Shown here: positions 1 to 45,344 of the stretch, piece after piece | How the letters are laid out: every line of letters starts with the position of its first letter | Numbering within the stretch: position 1 is the first letter of the stretch | Assembly: GCF_026151205.1 (NCBI RefSeq) | Contig: NC_087075.1 | Span: 12,756,303-12,820,302 of the forward strand | Origin: Bolinopsis microptera | Taxonomy: Eukaryota > Ctenophora > Tentaculata > Lobata > Bolinopsidae | Direction of reading: 5' to 3' | Length of the DNA: 64,000 nt | The notes under the pieces: model-generated | What the model saw: the letters and a program-made list of their open reading frames with translations, nothing else | Databases searched by the model: none | What the model was told of the DNA's origin: nothing | Position numbers and translations under genes: made by a program

Positions 1-43
1 AGGTATGTTCAGATATGTTCAGATATGTTCAGGTATTACCAAC

Positions 44-34703
<34,660 letters not shown>

Positions 34704-36744
34704 CTGAAAATTGGCGACGACCTTCCAATAGGGCTTTCACAACTGTCCGAAAAATTTGGTGGATATCGTTGTCATACGTTGTATGACCCGCCGCGCACGA
34801 GTGCGTGGCTCCCCCTGTATCGTAGAAACTCACTATAGTGAAGCGACAGTGGGGGTCACCACGTGATACAAAGATATCGGAGTTGATGTATCTAGGTGGT
34901 GCGCCATCGACAGTGAGCCGCGCGTGCCGACTGTAGGATGGTTTTTTAGCGCTAATTTCGGCCAGCACAATTTTCTTCAAACAAATAAATATTGAGTATC
35001 CTTCCCGACCTCCAATTGCAACAAAATTTGGTAAGCTTACTCATAGACTTACAAGGAAAGTGTCCGAAAAATTTAAAGCATATCCAATTAACAGACATTA
35101 TGTTACAGCTAAAAGCAGCGTATTTTGCTCCAAAATAAACCCTAATCCCAACCCTAACCCTAACCATATCACCTTAAACTATAAAAGCATGGGCCTTACG
35201 GGTATTTTCTGTTGCGTTATTTTAACCGTACAATGAATTGAAAATATTTGACCAAAACCCATAAAAGGGCCGGTAAAGTGGACCACTGCCGGTGTCTCTC
35301 TTTCCCAAACAAAAGGAAATGATATTAATTGGAATGACCGTATGCAATTACAAAATGATACCGAGAATGAAATCGGTCGCTCGCTTTTCCCATTCATTTA
35401 CAATTGTAATAGATTAAGAAGAACTACCCGAAGGCAGCTGTACAGTGTACTCGGTAATAAAGATTCAATAAACTTCAGCTAATTCACTAAATACTACTAC
35501 TAGGTATTGACCCGAACGCAACCCAAAGATATTTTTACAGCATGTGATTGATGTTAATTAATTACATTTTAATTAATTGCAACTTTTTACAATTTAACAG
35601 AAATTTAGAAGAAATTTAAACTTCCTGCAAAATTTCTCAGATAATTCCTCATCTGACTCTAATTTAACGTTTGTTGCAATTAAGCTTAAGCACCACATTA
35701 AGTTTCTGCAAACAAAATTCTGTAAAATGTGAGTGCATCGAAATATTGATAACATGTTATAAATATTGATAACATGTTATAAATATAAATAAAATAAATT
35801 TTATATTCTTATTGTGTTGTTAACAACACGATAAAAATAATATTCATTTTCCAATTCAGTCCAAGGAAATAACATATTTTTTGAGTTTGACCTAGTCTGT
35901 TACTTAAAAATTGAATACCACAGGTCTGGAAATAAACCTAACATTCTCAAGACTTCGCATTGCATTAAAATACGTACAACCGGTTAACAGGGAAAAAACA
36001 ATTTTACTGATAGTGATTGTATCACGTGGTGACCCCCACTGTCGCTTCACTATAGTGTAGAGTTTCGACGATACAGGGGGAGCCGCGCACTCATGCGCGG
36101 CGGGTCATACAACGTATGACAATTGTTTCGTTTAGGCGGACTCTAGATTTTCATTCACTACTGCAGCTTATAGTTATAGTGAATGGTTATAGTGCGCCTG
36201 GTATAAGCTCTAATCAGCTCACTTCATAACAATAATATTAATAAATTATACTTTAACCAGCTTAGGGAAACATTTGAAATTAAATTTAATTGCTGTAGAA
36301 CTTAACTTATTTAACGTATTTTAACGTATCTGTAATTCAAGAAATTCTAAGTAAAAGTAAACTTATGAATTATAAAATGGAACAGAAATAAAAAAGTTTT
36401 TCGAAGTTATGATATTAATAGTAATAAAAATACACAAAACGAAAATGTTTGTTGTAAATATTTTCAATGCATTGTACAGATCTGGGTACTACTACTATAA
36501 TAAATGGGGATGAAATCCATATTTCCTGACAGTGACAGATGACAGCGAATAACTACAAATAAGCTTCCAGTATTGAATAATGATCAAACTCAGAATTGCA
36601 CTGTCATATATCAAACAAATATGTTTGACCTCTTTACAAATATCAAAATCTTAGTGCTCTCTCGACGAGAAATTGTCCAAATCCTGCTTCAAATTCGTTT
36701 ACGCCCATCTGCTGTTTTTCTAAGCGACGATATGTTCTTAACTT
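34704..36744. other. TE-derived inverted repeats between FIP200 and the TSP1 gene
   Basis: A GC-rich ~110-bp block (GTATGACCCGCCGCGCA, GTGGGGGTCACCACGTGATA) occurs at 34770-34875 and inverted at 36005-36125, and again at 63660-63770. 35750-36370 matches 63303-64000 inverted. A short CCCTAACC telomere-like tract lies at 35143-35166. No gene seen. Confidence 0.65.
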
Positions 36745-39700
36745 CTATTCTGAGGTGAAGGGATGCTAATAAAACTGTTGAATTCAAGTGTTCATGTAAT
36801 GCGAGCAAAAAACGATGTGAAATAAAATGGTCTTATTGCTTTATTGCAATCATAATTGTGGGTATTTTAAAGACGTGTATAACATACCAGAGGAGTCACT
36901 TTTTAAAAGGTAACCAAAACAAATTTATAGCTAATTAGCGTACATGTGTCTTTGCATCGGTTGATTGAAAAGTTGATTGAAAAGTGTCGGCCTTCCACTA
37001 TAAGTATTACTACTTAACCAACCATTCTATCGACGTAACGAAAGAGTTTCTGCCTTTCATGTTAGGACTTACTTCGACCGTAGTTGACGCAGGTAGGACA
37101 AGTACACCATTTTTCTTGGGATGAGCACCGTCCACCCTTTGAACAGCAAACAGCGCCTTTTGGGTGGTCAGGGTTACACTGACTGGGAGAGCCATCCGGG
37201 AGGGGGAACATCGAACCACATCGATTGTCGTCTCTCCAAAGGTTTTGAGATAATTCTTCTGAGGTGAAGGGATGTTAATGAAACATTAATAAAAAATAAC
37301 TGTTAAATTCAAGTGTTCTTGTAATGGGATCAAAAAGTGATGTGAAGAAAATGTTCTTATTGCGATCATAATTGAGGTTATTTAAAGACGTGTATAACGG
37401 ACCAGGGGAGTCACTTTTTAAAAGGTAACCAAGAAAATTGATAGCTAATTAGCGTACATGTGTCTTCGCATCGGTTGATTGAAAAGTTAGTTGAAAAGTA
37501 TCGGCCTTCCACTATAAGTGAATAACTACTTAACCAACTATTCAATCGACCAAGTAAGAGTTTCTGCCTTTTATGTTTAGACTTACTTCGGCCGTAGTTG
37601 ACGCAGGTAAGACAAGTACACCATTTTTGTTTGTTTGTGCATCGTCCCCACTTAGAACAGCAAACAGCGCCTAATGGGTGGTCAGGGTTACACTGACTGG
37701 GAGAGCCATCCGCGAGGGGGACCGTCGGACCACATTTATTGTCGTCTCTCCAAAGGCAAGGGTCAGCGTTGCAGGCTTGAGATTCCGAATCGTCTCCATC
37801 GCAATCAGCCCCTCCTTTTTCTGGAGCAGGGTTGGAACAACTTCTACTTCTACTTTGAGATCCTCCTCCGCATGTAACAGAGCACTCAGACCATTCCCCG
37901 AATTCAGACCAACCTCCGTCAACTGAGCAAGGGTCAGCGTTGCAGTCTTGAGATTCCGAATCATCTCCATCGCAATCAGCCCCTCCATTTTCTGGAGCAG
38001 GGTTGGAACAACTTTTGCTTCTACTTTGAGATCCTCCTCCGCATGCAACCGAGCACTCAGACCAATCAGAAAAGTCAGACCATCCTCCGTCAACGGGGCA
38101 AGGGTCAGCGTTGCAGTCTTGAGATTCCGAATCATCTCCATCGCAATCAGCCCCTCCATTTTCTGGAGCAGGGTTGGAACAACTTTTGCTTCTACTTTGA
38201 GATCCTCCTCCGCATGCAACCGAGCACTCAGACCAATCAGAAAAGTCAGACCATCCTCCGTCAACTGGGCAAGGGTCAGCATTGCAGTCTTGAGATTCCG
38301 AATCGTCTCCATCGCAATCAGCCCCTCCATTTTCTGGAGCAGGGTTGGAACAACTTTTGCTTCTACTTTGAGATCCTCCTCCGCATGCAACCGAGCACTC
38401 AGACCAATCAGAAAAGTCAGACCATCCTCCGTCAACGGGGCAAGGGTCAGCGTTGCAGTCTTGAGATTCCGAATCGTCTCCATCGCAATCAGCCCCTCCA
38501 TTTTTTGGAGCAGGGTTGGAACAACTTTTGCTTCTACTTTGAGATCCTCCTCCGCATGCAACCGAGCACTCAGACCAATCAGAAAAGTCAGACCATCCTC
38601 CGTCAACTGGGCAAGGGTCAGCATTGCAGTCTTGAGATTCCGAATCGTCTCCATCGCAATCAGCCCCTCCATTTTCTGGAGCAGGGTTGGAACAACTTTT
38701 GCTTCTACTTTGAGATCCTCCTCCGCATGCAGCCGAGCACTCAGACCATTCCGAGAATTCAGACCAGCCTCCGTCAACTGGAACTTCTGAAACAATCAGA
38801 ACGTCAATCTGAATACATCTGTTTATAAACTTTTCTTTTTACACAAAAATGTTTCATTTCTTACATGCTCTTATTTCCTTATTAATTATCACTAACCTTC
38901 ACACCCTACCCCCTCAAGTAACAGTTCTCCCTCGTCACATGTCTGGCACTTGTACCATACTATCAGTTTCTTCCACTGACCCCAGCATGGATCAACATAG
39001 AATCTATTCGGGGTCGTGTCTAGCGAACATGATCCCTGTGAGAGCAGCAGGTCGTGAGGATGATGAAACGATTTACCGTTTTGGGATTTAGAAGTTTAGA
39101 GGAATGTTGATTCGTGAAGAATTTAAAATCAATACTTTTCACGTCCAGTCCTTCAATTGTCTATGATCTCATTAGTTTCAATGATTTATGTCTCATTAAA
39201 AATGTTCTTTAATGTCTCCAAACCTTATAACGGCAATGATCCCTAGTTTGAGGAAAAGCATTTTCAAGTATAGTACATAACGAAAAATGAGGTGCCCAGT
39301 ATTTTGCGTTCTCTATCTCTAGGTATTCTCCATCATCACACGACAGGTTTAGAATTAAGTTTTCCCCTATCTCTTCCCCTGGTGTGGAACAATATTATAA
39401 TAGTTGTTTTGTATAACAGACTACAGTAAATGTATTGTAAAACTTCTGACAGACCTGATGATTTGAAGAAAAAAAAATGTCCCAAATTAATCGCGGTTTG
39501 AAGTCGTTAAATCGATATTGTTCAAACAAAACATAAAAGTCCGTCAAATTCCCGATTCCTTTTAAAAATTACTTACTGAAAGAACAGTCACTTTCTGAAG
39601 TACCAATATAACTAGGTGCCACTTCTTTCCCAGAAGGACAGTTAGAACACGATGAAGCACTTCCTCCAGGGCTGTATGAATTCCTTCTTCACATGGTGTA

Positions 39701-40097
39701 AATCCGTTCTCTTGGTTAATGTAATTTCCACCTTCACAGGGATCTGAGGTTGAACAAATTATTATCTTATAACTCTACTATAACAGCACTGTCAGCAAAA
39801 AAAAATTAAGTGGCCACAAAAGTCGTAAGGTTCACTGATTCTATTGCCCATATTATGAGAACGTCAATCTGAATACATCTGTTTATAAACTTGTCTTTTT
39901 ACACAAAAATTGTATTTCGTAAGGCGCTGTTCTTATTTCCTTACTAATTATCACTAACCTATACACCCTGGCCCCTTAACTAACAGTTTTCCCTCGTCAC
40001 ATGTCTGGCACGTGTACGATACTGCCAGTTTCTTCCACGCACCCCAGCATGGATCACCATATAAACTATTCGGGCTCGTGTTTATCGAACATGATTC
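36745..40097 (-). CDS. Lectin-like/EphR-like/TSP1x6/CCSx2 extracellular protein, 5' incomplete
   Basis: Exons 5' to 3': 39959-40097 and 38897-39035 (duplicated 139-bp exons, DPCWG.WKKL.V.Y.CQTCDE, like the C-terminal half of SUEL/rhamnose-binding lectin domains), 39577-39743 between them (Cys-rich EphR/GCC2-like, apparently frameshifted), 37587-38786 (six 57-residue TSP1 repeats WS..SEWSECS..CGGGSQSR plus CCS module), 37073-37258 (second CCS module) and a short last exon with TAG at 36745. The CCS module reads CG..PL.DGSPSQCNPDHP, AVCCSKWGRC, WCTC.TCVNYGR, a hevein/chitin-binding-like pattern. Phases agree throughout. Signal peptide and first half of the lectin domain were not found. Probably extracellular, glycan- or matrix-binding. 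Confidence 0.7.
37073..37258 (-). CDS. Duplicated CCS (hevein-like) exon
   Basis: WRDDNRCGSMFPLPDGSPSQ, then CNPDHPKGAVCCSKGGRC and WCTCPTCVNYGR. It is ~80% identical to the CCS end of the 37587-38786 exon. The two ~505-bp units (about 36750-37250 and 37255-37760) share flanking intron sequence, so the last coding part of the gene was duplicated in tandem. Phase 1-1. Confidence 0.7.
39577..39743 (-). pseudogene. EphR/GCC2-like Cys exon with apparent 1-nt deletion
   Basis: It starts DPCEGGNYINQENGFTPCEE in phase. The next frame then gives YSPGGSASSCSNCPSGKEVA and TSESDCSF, the family signature. The switch needs one missing base near 39680. In the sequence as given, the exon (167 bp) still runs open and in phase into the next exon, but with a non-family peptide. 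Either a real frameshift or an assembly error. Confidence 0.5.
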
Positions 40098-40206
40098 CTG
40101 TGAGAGCAGCAGGTCGTGAGGATGACGAAACGGTTTACCGTTTTGGGAGTTAGAAATTTAGAATATCACGTGACAATATCACGCACTTATCAAATGTTAC
40201 TGCCAG

Positions 40207-43033
40207 GCGGGTCAACAACAAGATAGGCTTCGGAATTCTAGACTCGTTGAGAATGGTTGAAACTGCAAAAACTTGGATCAACGTGGGAGAACAACATGTT
40301 TGTTCCATTGTATCAGACCGACAATCTCTCGCTCACGAGTCAGTACAAGACATAGTATAGCACCAAACATTGTCTTCTGTTTTTGACAACGCTAGTTTAT
40401 TTTTCATTTTTGTTTGCTCTAATCACACTCACGGACTAGCTAGAAAGATTATCTCTACGAGGCCTATAATAATGGAGCCGTGCTCGACTGATAGCAAGCA
40501 CCAATTGACTCTTAATTAGTAATTAATTAGTAATTAATGAATAATTAGTGTTTGTGCTGTCAGGAACGCTCAGATCAGGAAACAAGAGGGACAGAAGTTG
40601 GAGGTAAGGATAACAACTGACGCTTGTAAAGGGAGCTCACGTGAGGTCGCTGTGTTGGAACATGTCCAAGTTGTCCTGAGTGTCAACCACGATTTTAGAG
40701 GTATTTGCAGGAGTACGACAGTTTGGAAATAGACAATATACAATGGATACCGATTTTGAATTTTTTAAAGAATGCTTAGTAACGAATTTATAAATTCATT
40801 ACTAAGCATTCTTTAATCAACATTCTTTAATAAGCTTTCTGATAAATCAAATGTGATGTATTGCTGTAATTATCCTTTTAGTAACATTTGACCTTTTGCA
40901 CTTCACAGGGTTTATAATAATTATTAAACGAAACTCTTAGATAATTCTGATCGTAATAATATATTAATTCAATGTTCCAGGTTCCCTCAAGATAATCCTA
41001 GAATCTCCAGCCGGAACAGAGTCAGCTCTGCTCACAGAACGGCCGTCTGACACAAATAACCAGGGTTTCTTCAAGTGGAGTTTCCTTTCCGTGCAGATGT
41101 GGGGAGAGGTTGCACCTGGGCAGTGGACTCTTACCATCGAGAGCAAGGGCGACGGTGAGAATATTCCCCTTTTTTTTCTTTTTTTAAAAAGTTTGGTTGA
41201 TAGTCATTGCTTTTGACTCGATTTATTTTGTTCGCAGAATGTTTAACTTTTGTTCCAGAGATTAATTTTGATTGCTGATAGTTGTTGTTGGCAGGTGAGC
41301 TAACGTACGTGGAACTGATATTGTACGGAACAAAGTACACAACCAACTCTACACAGCAATGTGAACACTTTTCCCTAATTTCATCAGGTAAGATTTATGT
41401 ATTTATGTTAGAGGTTCTTCAAAACAGCAGATTAGAAACAAGGAAACTCAAAAAATATGACTTTTGCACTGTATTATAAAATTGTACTGTATTGTAAAAT
41501 TGCACTGTATTATAAAATTGTGCGATTTTGAAAGTTAACTCGGGCTACAGTACCCTCCTCAACTCCCCCTCACTCCACAGACGACACTGGATCCAAGACA
41601 TGTGTAGAGGAGTGTCCTGAGTTCGGGTATTACACCTCCAAAACAATGTGTCTGCCTTGTCACGTGACTTGTGCCTCCTGTACTGACTACAATGTCTGTA
41701 CCAGCTGTCCTGACCAACTCTTCCTTAACTACGGTCAGTACTACCGTATTCTTTCTTATCTCTAATATATTATCTTATCTCTACTATTGTTTTCCTCCTT
41801 GAGAGTGATGTGAGTAGAGATGTGATGTTTACTATGAGGTTTGAGTCAGAATCAGAGTTTTTAAGTTTACTGTTAGGACCAGGTTAAAGAATTGGTTTAG
41901 CTAACATCAGACGTATACCTGCCCCATTACGTACCTGCCCCATTACGTACCTGCCCCATTACGTACCTGCCCCATTACGTACCTGCCCCATTAAGCCATT
42001 ACGTACCTGCCCCATTAAGCCATTACGTACCTGCCCCATTACGTACCTGCCCCATTACGTACCTGCCCCATTACGTACCTGCCCCATTACGTACCTGCCC
42101 CATTACGTACCTGCCCCATTACGTACCTGCCCCATTACGTACCTGCCCCATTACGTACCTGCCCCATTACGTACCTGCCCTATTACGTTAACTACAAAAA
42201 AACTGTCAAAATATCAAGCCTGCCCAACATTAAACAACCCTTTCTACACAGAAGAGCACAAGTGCGTGAGTGAGTGTCCAGAGGATCACACAGTATCAGA
42301 TAGTAAACTACGTGGTCAGCTCTGTAAGAAGACCCCCCCTGGTCAGGCTTGGTACAAAGGTAGGTCACGTGATGTGATCACGTGTCATTCAATTATTGCT
42401 TGTTATCTATTATACACTGATGTAAATACAATTTTAACGCCAATGGAAGTTCTGGAAAAAGTCTAATATCTAGTACTAGTAGTAGCCCATCTTTATTTGA
42501 ATGTTTTATTATTACAGGAGATGCGATGTACATTATCATTGTGGTAATCTTTATGTGCTTACTGATTATTGTTGTCCTTGTAATCAGCATGCATCACTAC
42601 AGAAAATACAAGAGCGGGTAAGTTCATCCTTTTATTGTTTGCTTTATATTTTTTTAATTATATTCGAATTATCTTCAAATTATCGATCTAAACCTCAACA
42701 TGACTTCCTTTCTCTTTTCCATTTCAGTTCTGACAACTCTTTTATTTCAGCAGCATTGAATCACTCCGATACCGTGACGGGACCCCTTACTCCCACACCC
42801 AACTAAAACCCATCACCGCCTCCGTGACCCACCCCATCCCAGACCCTTCACGTGTCAACCATCCCCACATGACGTCATCACTCCACCACATGACGTCATC
42901 AGAACCTCCTCCTTATATCCCGCGGGACCCCAATAATAGAACTGTCATTAGGAGCTCTGATTTACAACCTGGAACTATTCACAAGAAGTCAGTATCGGCG
43001 TGCCCCAATCACAGAAACTCCGAGCGAGTATAA
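40207..43033 (+). CDS. Furin-type proprotein convertase, 3' part
   Basis: Exons: 40207-~40368 (INRKIGFG-like NNKIGFGILDSLRMVETAKTW, end of the S8 peptidase domain), 40574-40700, 40981-41154 and 41295-41387 (P/Homo-B domain: LEHVQVVLSVNHDFRG, LKIILESPAGTESALL, MWGEVAPGQWTLTIES), 41581-41733 and 42252-42359 (furin Cys-rich repeats, CHVTCASCTDYNVCTSCPDQ), 42518-42617 (transmembrane helix AMYIIIVVIFMCLLIIVV...), 42751-43033 (cytoplasmic tail with YRDGTPY, PPPYIPRD). Convertases cleave proproteins at basic sites in the secretory pathway; the membrane anchor fits furin-like rather than PC1/2 types. Asp/His/Ser catalytic exons were not found upstream, where the opposite-strand TSP1 gene lies. Confidence 0.85.
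40767..40814. repeat. 48-bp near-perfect palindrome in a convertase intron
   Basis: Arms AAAGAATGCTTAGTAA and TTACTAAGCATTCTTT around an AATTTATAAATT core. Probably a tiny MITE or cruciform-forming sequence. Confidence 0.75.
41917..42184. repeat. 16-bp minisatellite CGTACCTGCCCCATTA
   Basis: About 16 copies in the intron between the two furin Cys-rich exons. Confidence 0.92.
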
Positions 43034-44789
43034 CTATAGTTCTGTACGCCGCGTCTGTACGCCGCGTCTGTACGCCGTGTCTGTACGCTGCCGGCTGCAG
43101 TAGTATAAGTAAGCATACCCTTACAATCCCCTACAGTAGCAATCAGTGCAGTATGCTCACATAACAAAAGTAAGAACGATCAAATGGCCTCAAATAAACC
43201 ATCCTACGCAACCTAAAAACGAGATGATTTTGTTTAGTGCCCGATTATCTATACTGATTTCTTTTGAGTTGAAAGGTGTCTGCTGCGTACAATCCCGTCT
43301 ATTTCATAAAATCCTACTGCTCGTTCGAGAAAATGTCTCACGAAACTTGGGAGACCGGTAGATTTAATAGGAATTAATAGGATACACATTGTTAGAATCT
43401 ACCTTGACTGGAGTTGAATGACGAAACAACTTTAGGATTAGATTATCAAACTCACCCGAATGGGCCACTGTAGAATGACGAGTGATGAATTCTCTGACCT
43501 TTATTTTGATTGTATTTGAATCCAGAATTAAGCATGGATGTGAGACTTGATATATTTATTTCTCTAGCGCGCCACAGGCACAATGATTGGTTTACTGTGT
43601 TACACACGTGACACACACGTGACGCACACGTGACACATGAGTGCGTCACCTGACATGGGCCTATGATATTGATACAGAAAGAGGCGTTTTTGTTATCAAT
43701 TTAATAACACTGCTAATTTGCGAGGATACCTCAAGCGACAAACCAGCTTTATTTCATGAAAATATAGATTTCACCTGGAAATGAAATAAGTTGCCCAAGA
43801 AATAAATAATCGATGTTAGATTGAAGTGAATTTAGCTGGTCTGATCATGAATTTTTCCCAAGTTCGGTTTGCGGCGTTTTACCGTAAATAAGTAATTTGG
43901 GTAATTTACAGTAAATACAAGTAGTTTGATTTACTAATAGTAAATCAAACTACTTCAACTTGTCAAACACGCTGGCCCTGCAATAACTGCATGTATCGCT
44001 TATAAAGTGTAACACAGTAGCAATTGCTGTTTTAATGAAATCATGTATAATATTTTTATCTTGAAAATGATATATTATATGATAATTTTTATTTATTTAT
44101 TCTTTTACTTTTCACTGTAAATGGTAAGGACTTTTCTATAGCAATTTTGCTAGTTACCATTGGTTATTGATATTTGACGACGAGGATATGTTATGAAAAA
44201 TGTGACTTATTTCATTCTATGATGCATACAAGATAGCTTTAATAATTAATATACTATCGTGATTTCGACATATTAATTAATATTGCTTTTAGTTATTACT
44301 TTCACGTCATTAACCATAATCTTCATGCTGGCATTTAATACTAATAGATATTAGATGTTTAAATCAGAACGATAGACTCCGATTAGATAACAAAGAAAAC
44401 TAATTCTCTACTTAAATTACCTTAATTAATAAAAAATTAGTTTTGTAATTTAACTGCAGTCTTGTTTTTAATTATGTGATCCAAGGCTCTTAACCTTCTT
44501 ATCATGATTGGAAACAACACTTTGACGTAGAATAATAATAATGCATAATGCCGAATATAGATATAATTACTTTTAACAGAAAACAGCGTTAATTTGAATA
44601 TATCTGCTGATTATATACCTCTGAACAGTGTTGTAATGTTTTTTTTTGACAATGTAAATATTTTAAAACTTATTTGATTTACTGGTTCTTATAAGTTAAT
44701 ATTTTTACTTGTCGTCAATCAATCATAATTGTGACTGAATTTATCATAAGTGTGGATAAATTAATCATTGGTATGCAACGAATTAATTA
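43034..44789. other. 3' flank of the convertase gene
   Basis: AT-rich, no coding signal. It contains GTCTGTACGCCGC x3-4 at 43043-43090, an ACACGTGAC cluster near 43600, and a 15-bp-stem hairpin at 43919-43955 (AAGTAGTTTGATTTA). Confidence 0.6.
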
Positions 44790-44917
44790 CCTTACTCGGG
44801 AATATTATAGCGGGCTAATTTATGACTCATGACTGGGAAAATTAATGACCGGGAAAAATATGGCGGAATTTTCCAAAACCCACTACTTTATCCCAGTCAT
44901 AATATTCCCGAGTAAGG
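44790..44917. mobile_element. TA-target MITE, 128 bp
   Basis: Ends CCTTACTCGGGAATATTAT and the reverse complement, flanked by TA at 44788-44789 and 44918-44919. The CCTTA...CGG ends recall the 17240 MITE. Confidence 0.8.
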
Positions 44918-45344
44918 TAGTCATATTTATGAATAAATAATTTGATTGGGAATACAACTTTCAACTTTCAGTTGCTCAATCTTGTCTTGTGCCATCCTCA
45001 GTGACCTTGCTAGGTGTTACTCTCACCGACCTCACTTTGGTTGGTCACTGGTAAAAAATTCAGCCAAAACCGCGAAATTTCGGTCAAGGAATTAGGAAAC
45101 GGCAGAAAAGCGTCTCTTCAAAAATCTCTTTTTCCTTTCTGATTATTTCCCGTTTATCAAAGCTTCCTTTCGGAATAGAACTTTCATTACCTCAATTTTG
45201 TCTTGTGTCATCCTCAGTGGGATGATGATTAATCACTCTACACTCAACTGTCACGTGACTTTTTCAACCCGTTCTCTAGCTGGCCTTGAACGATTATTCG
45301 AAACCTTAACCCTCTATAATCTGATCACAACTCTAACCCTAACT

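Noticed and set aside
35143-35166. Interstitial telomere (CCCTAACC)
   Set aside because: Only about three imperfect units inside repeat DNA; too short to claim a telomere fusion.
37671-38828. Long frames on both strands across the TSP1 repeats (374, 280 and 261 codons)
   Set aside because: Shadows of the true minus-strand TSP1 frame, open because the 171-bp unit is a multiple of three.
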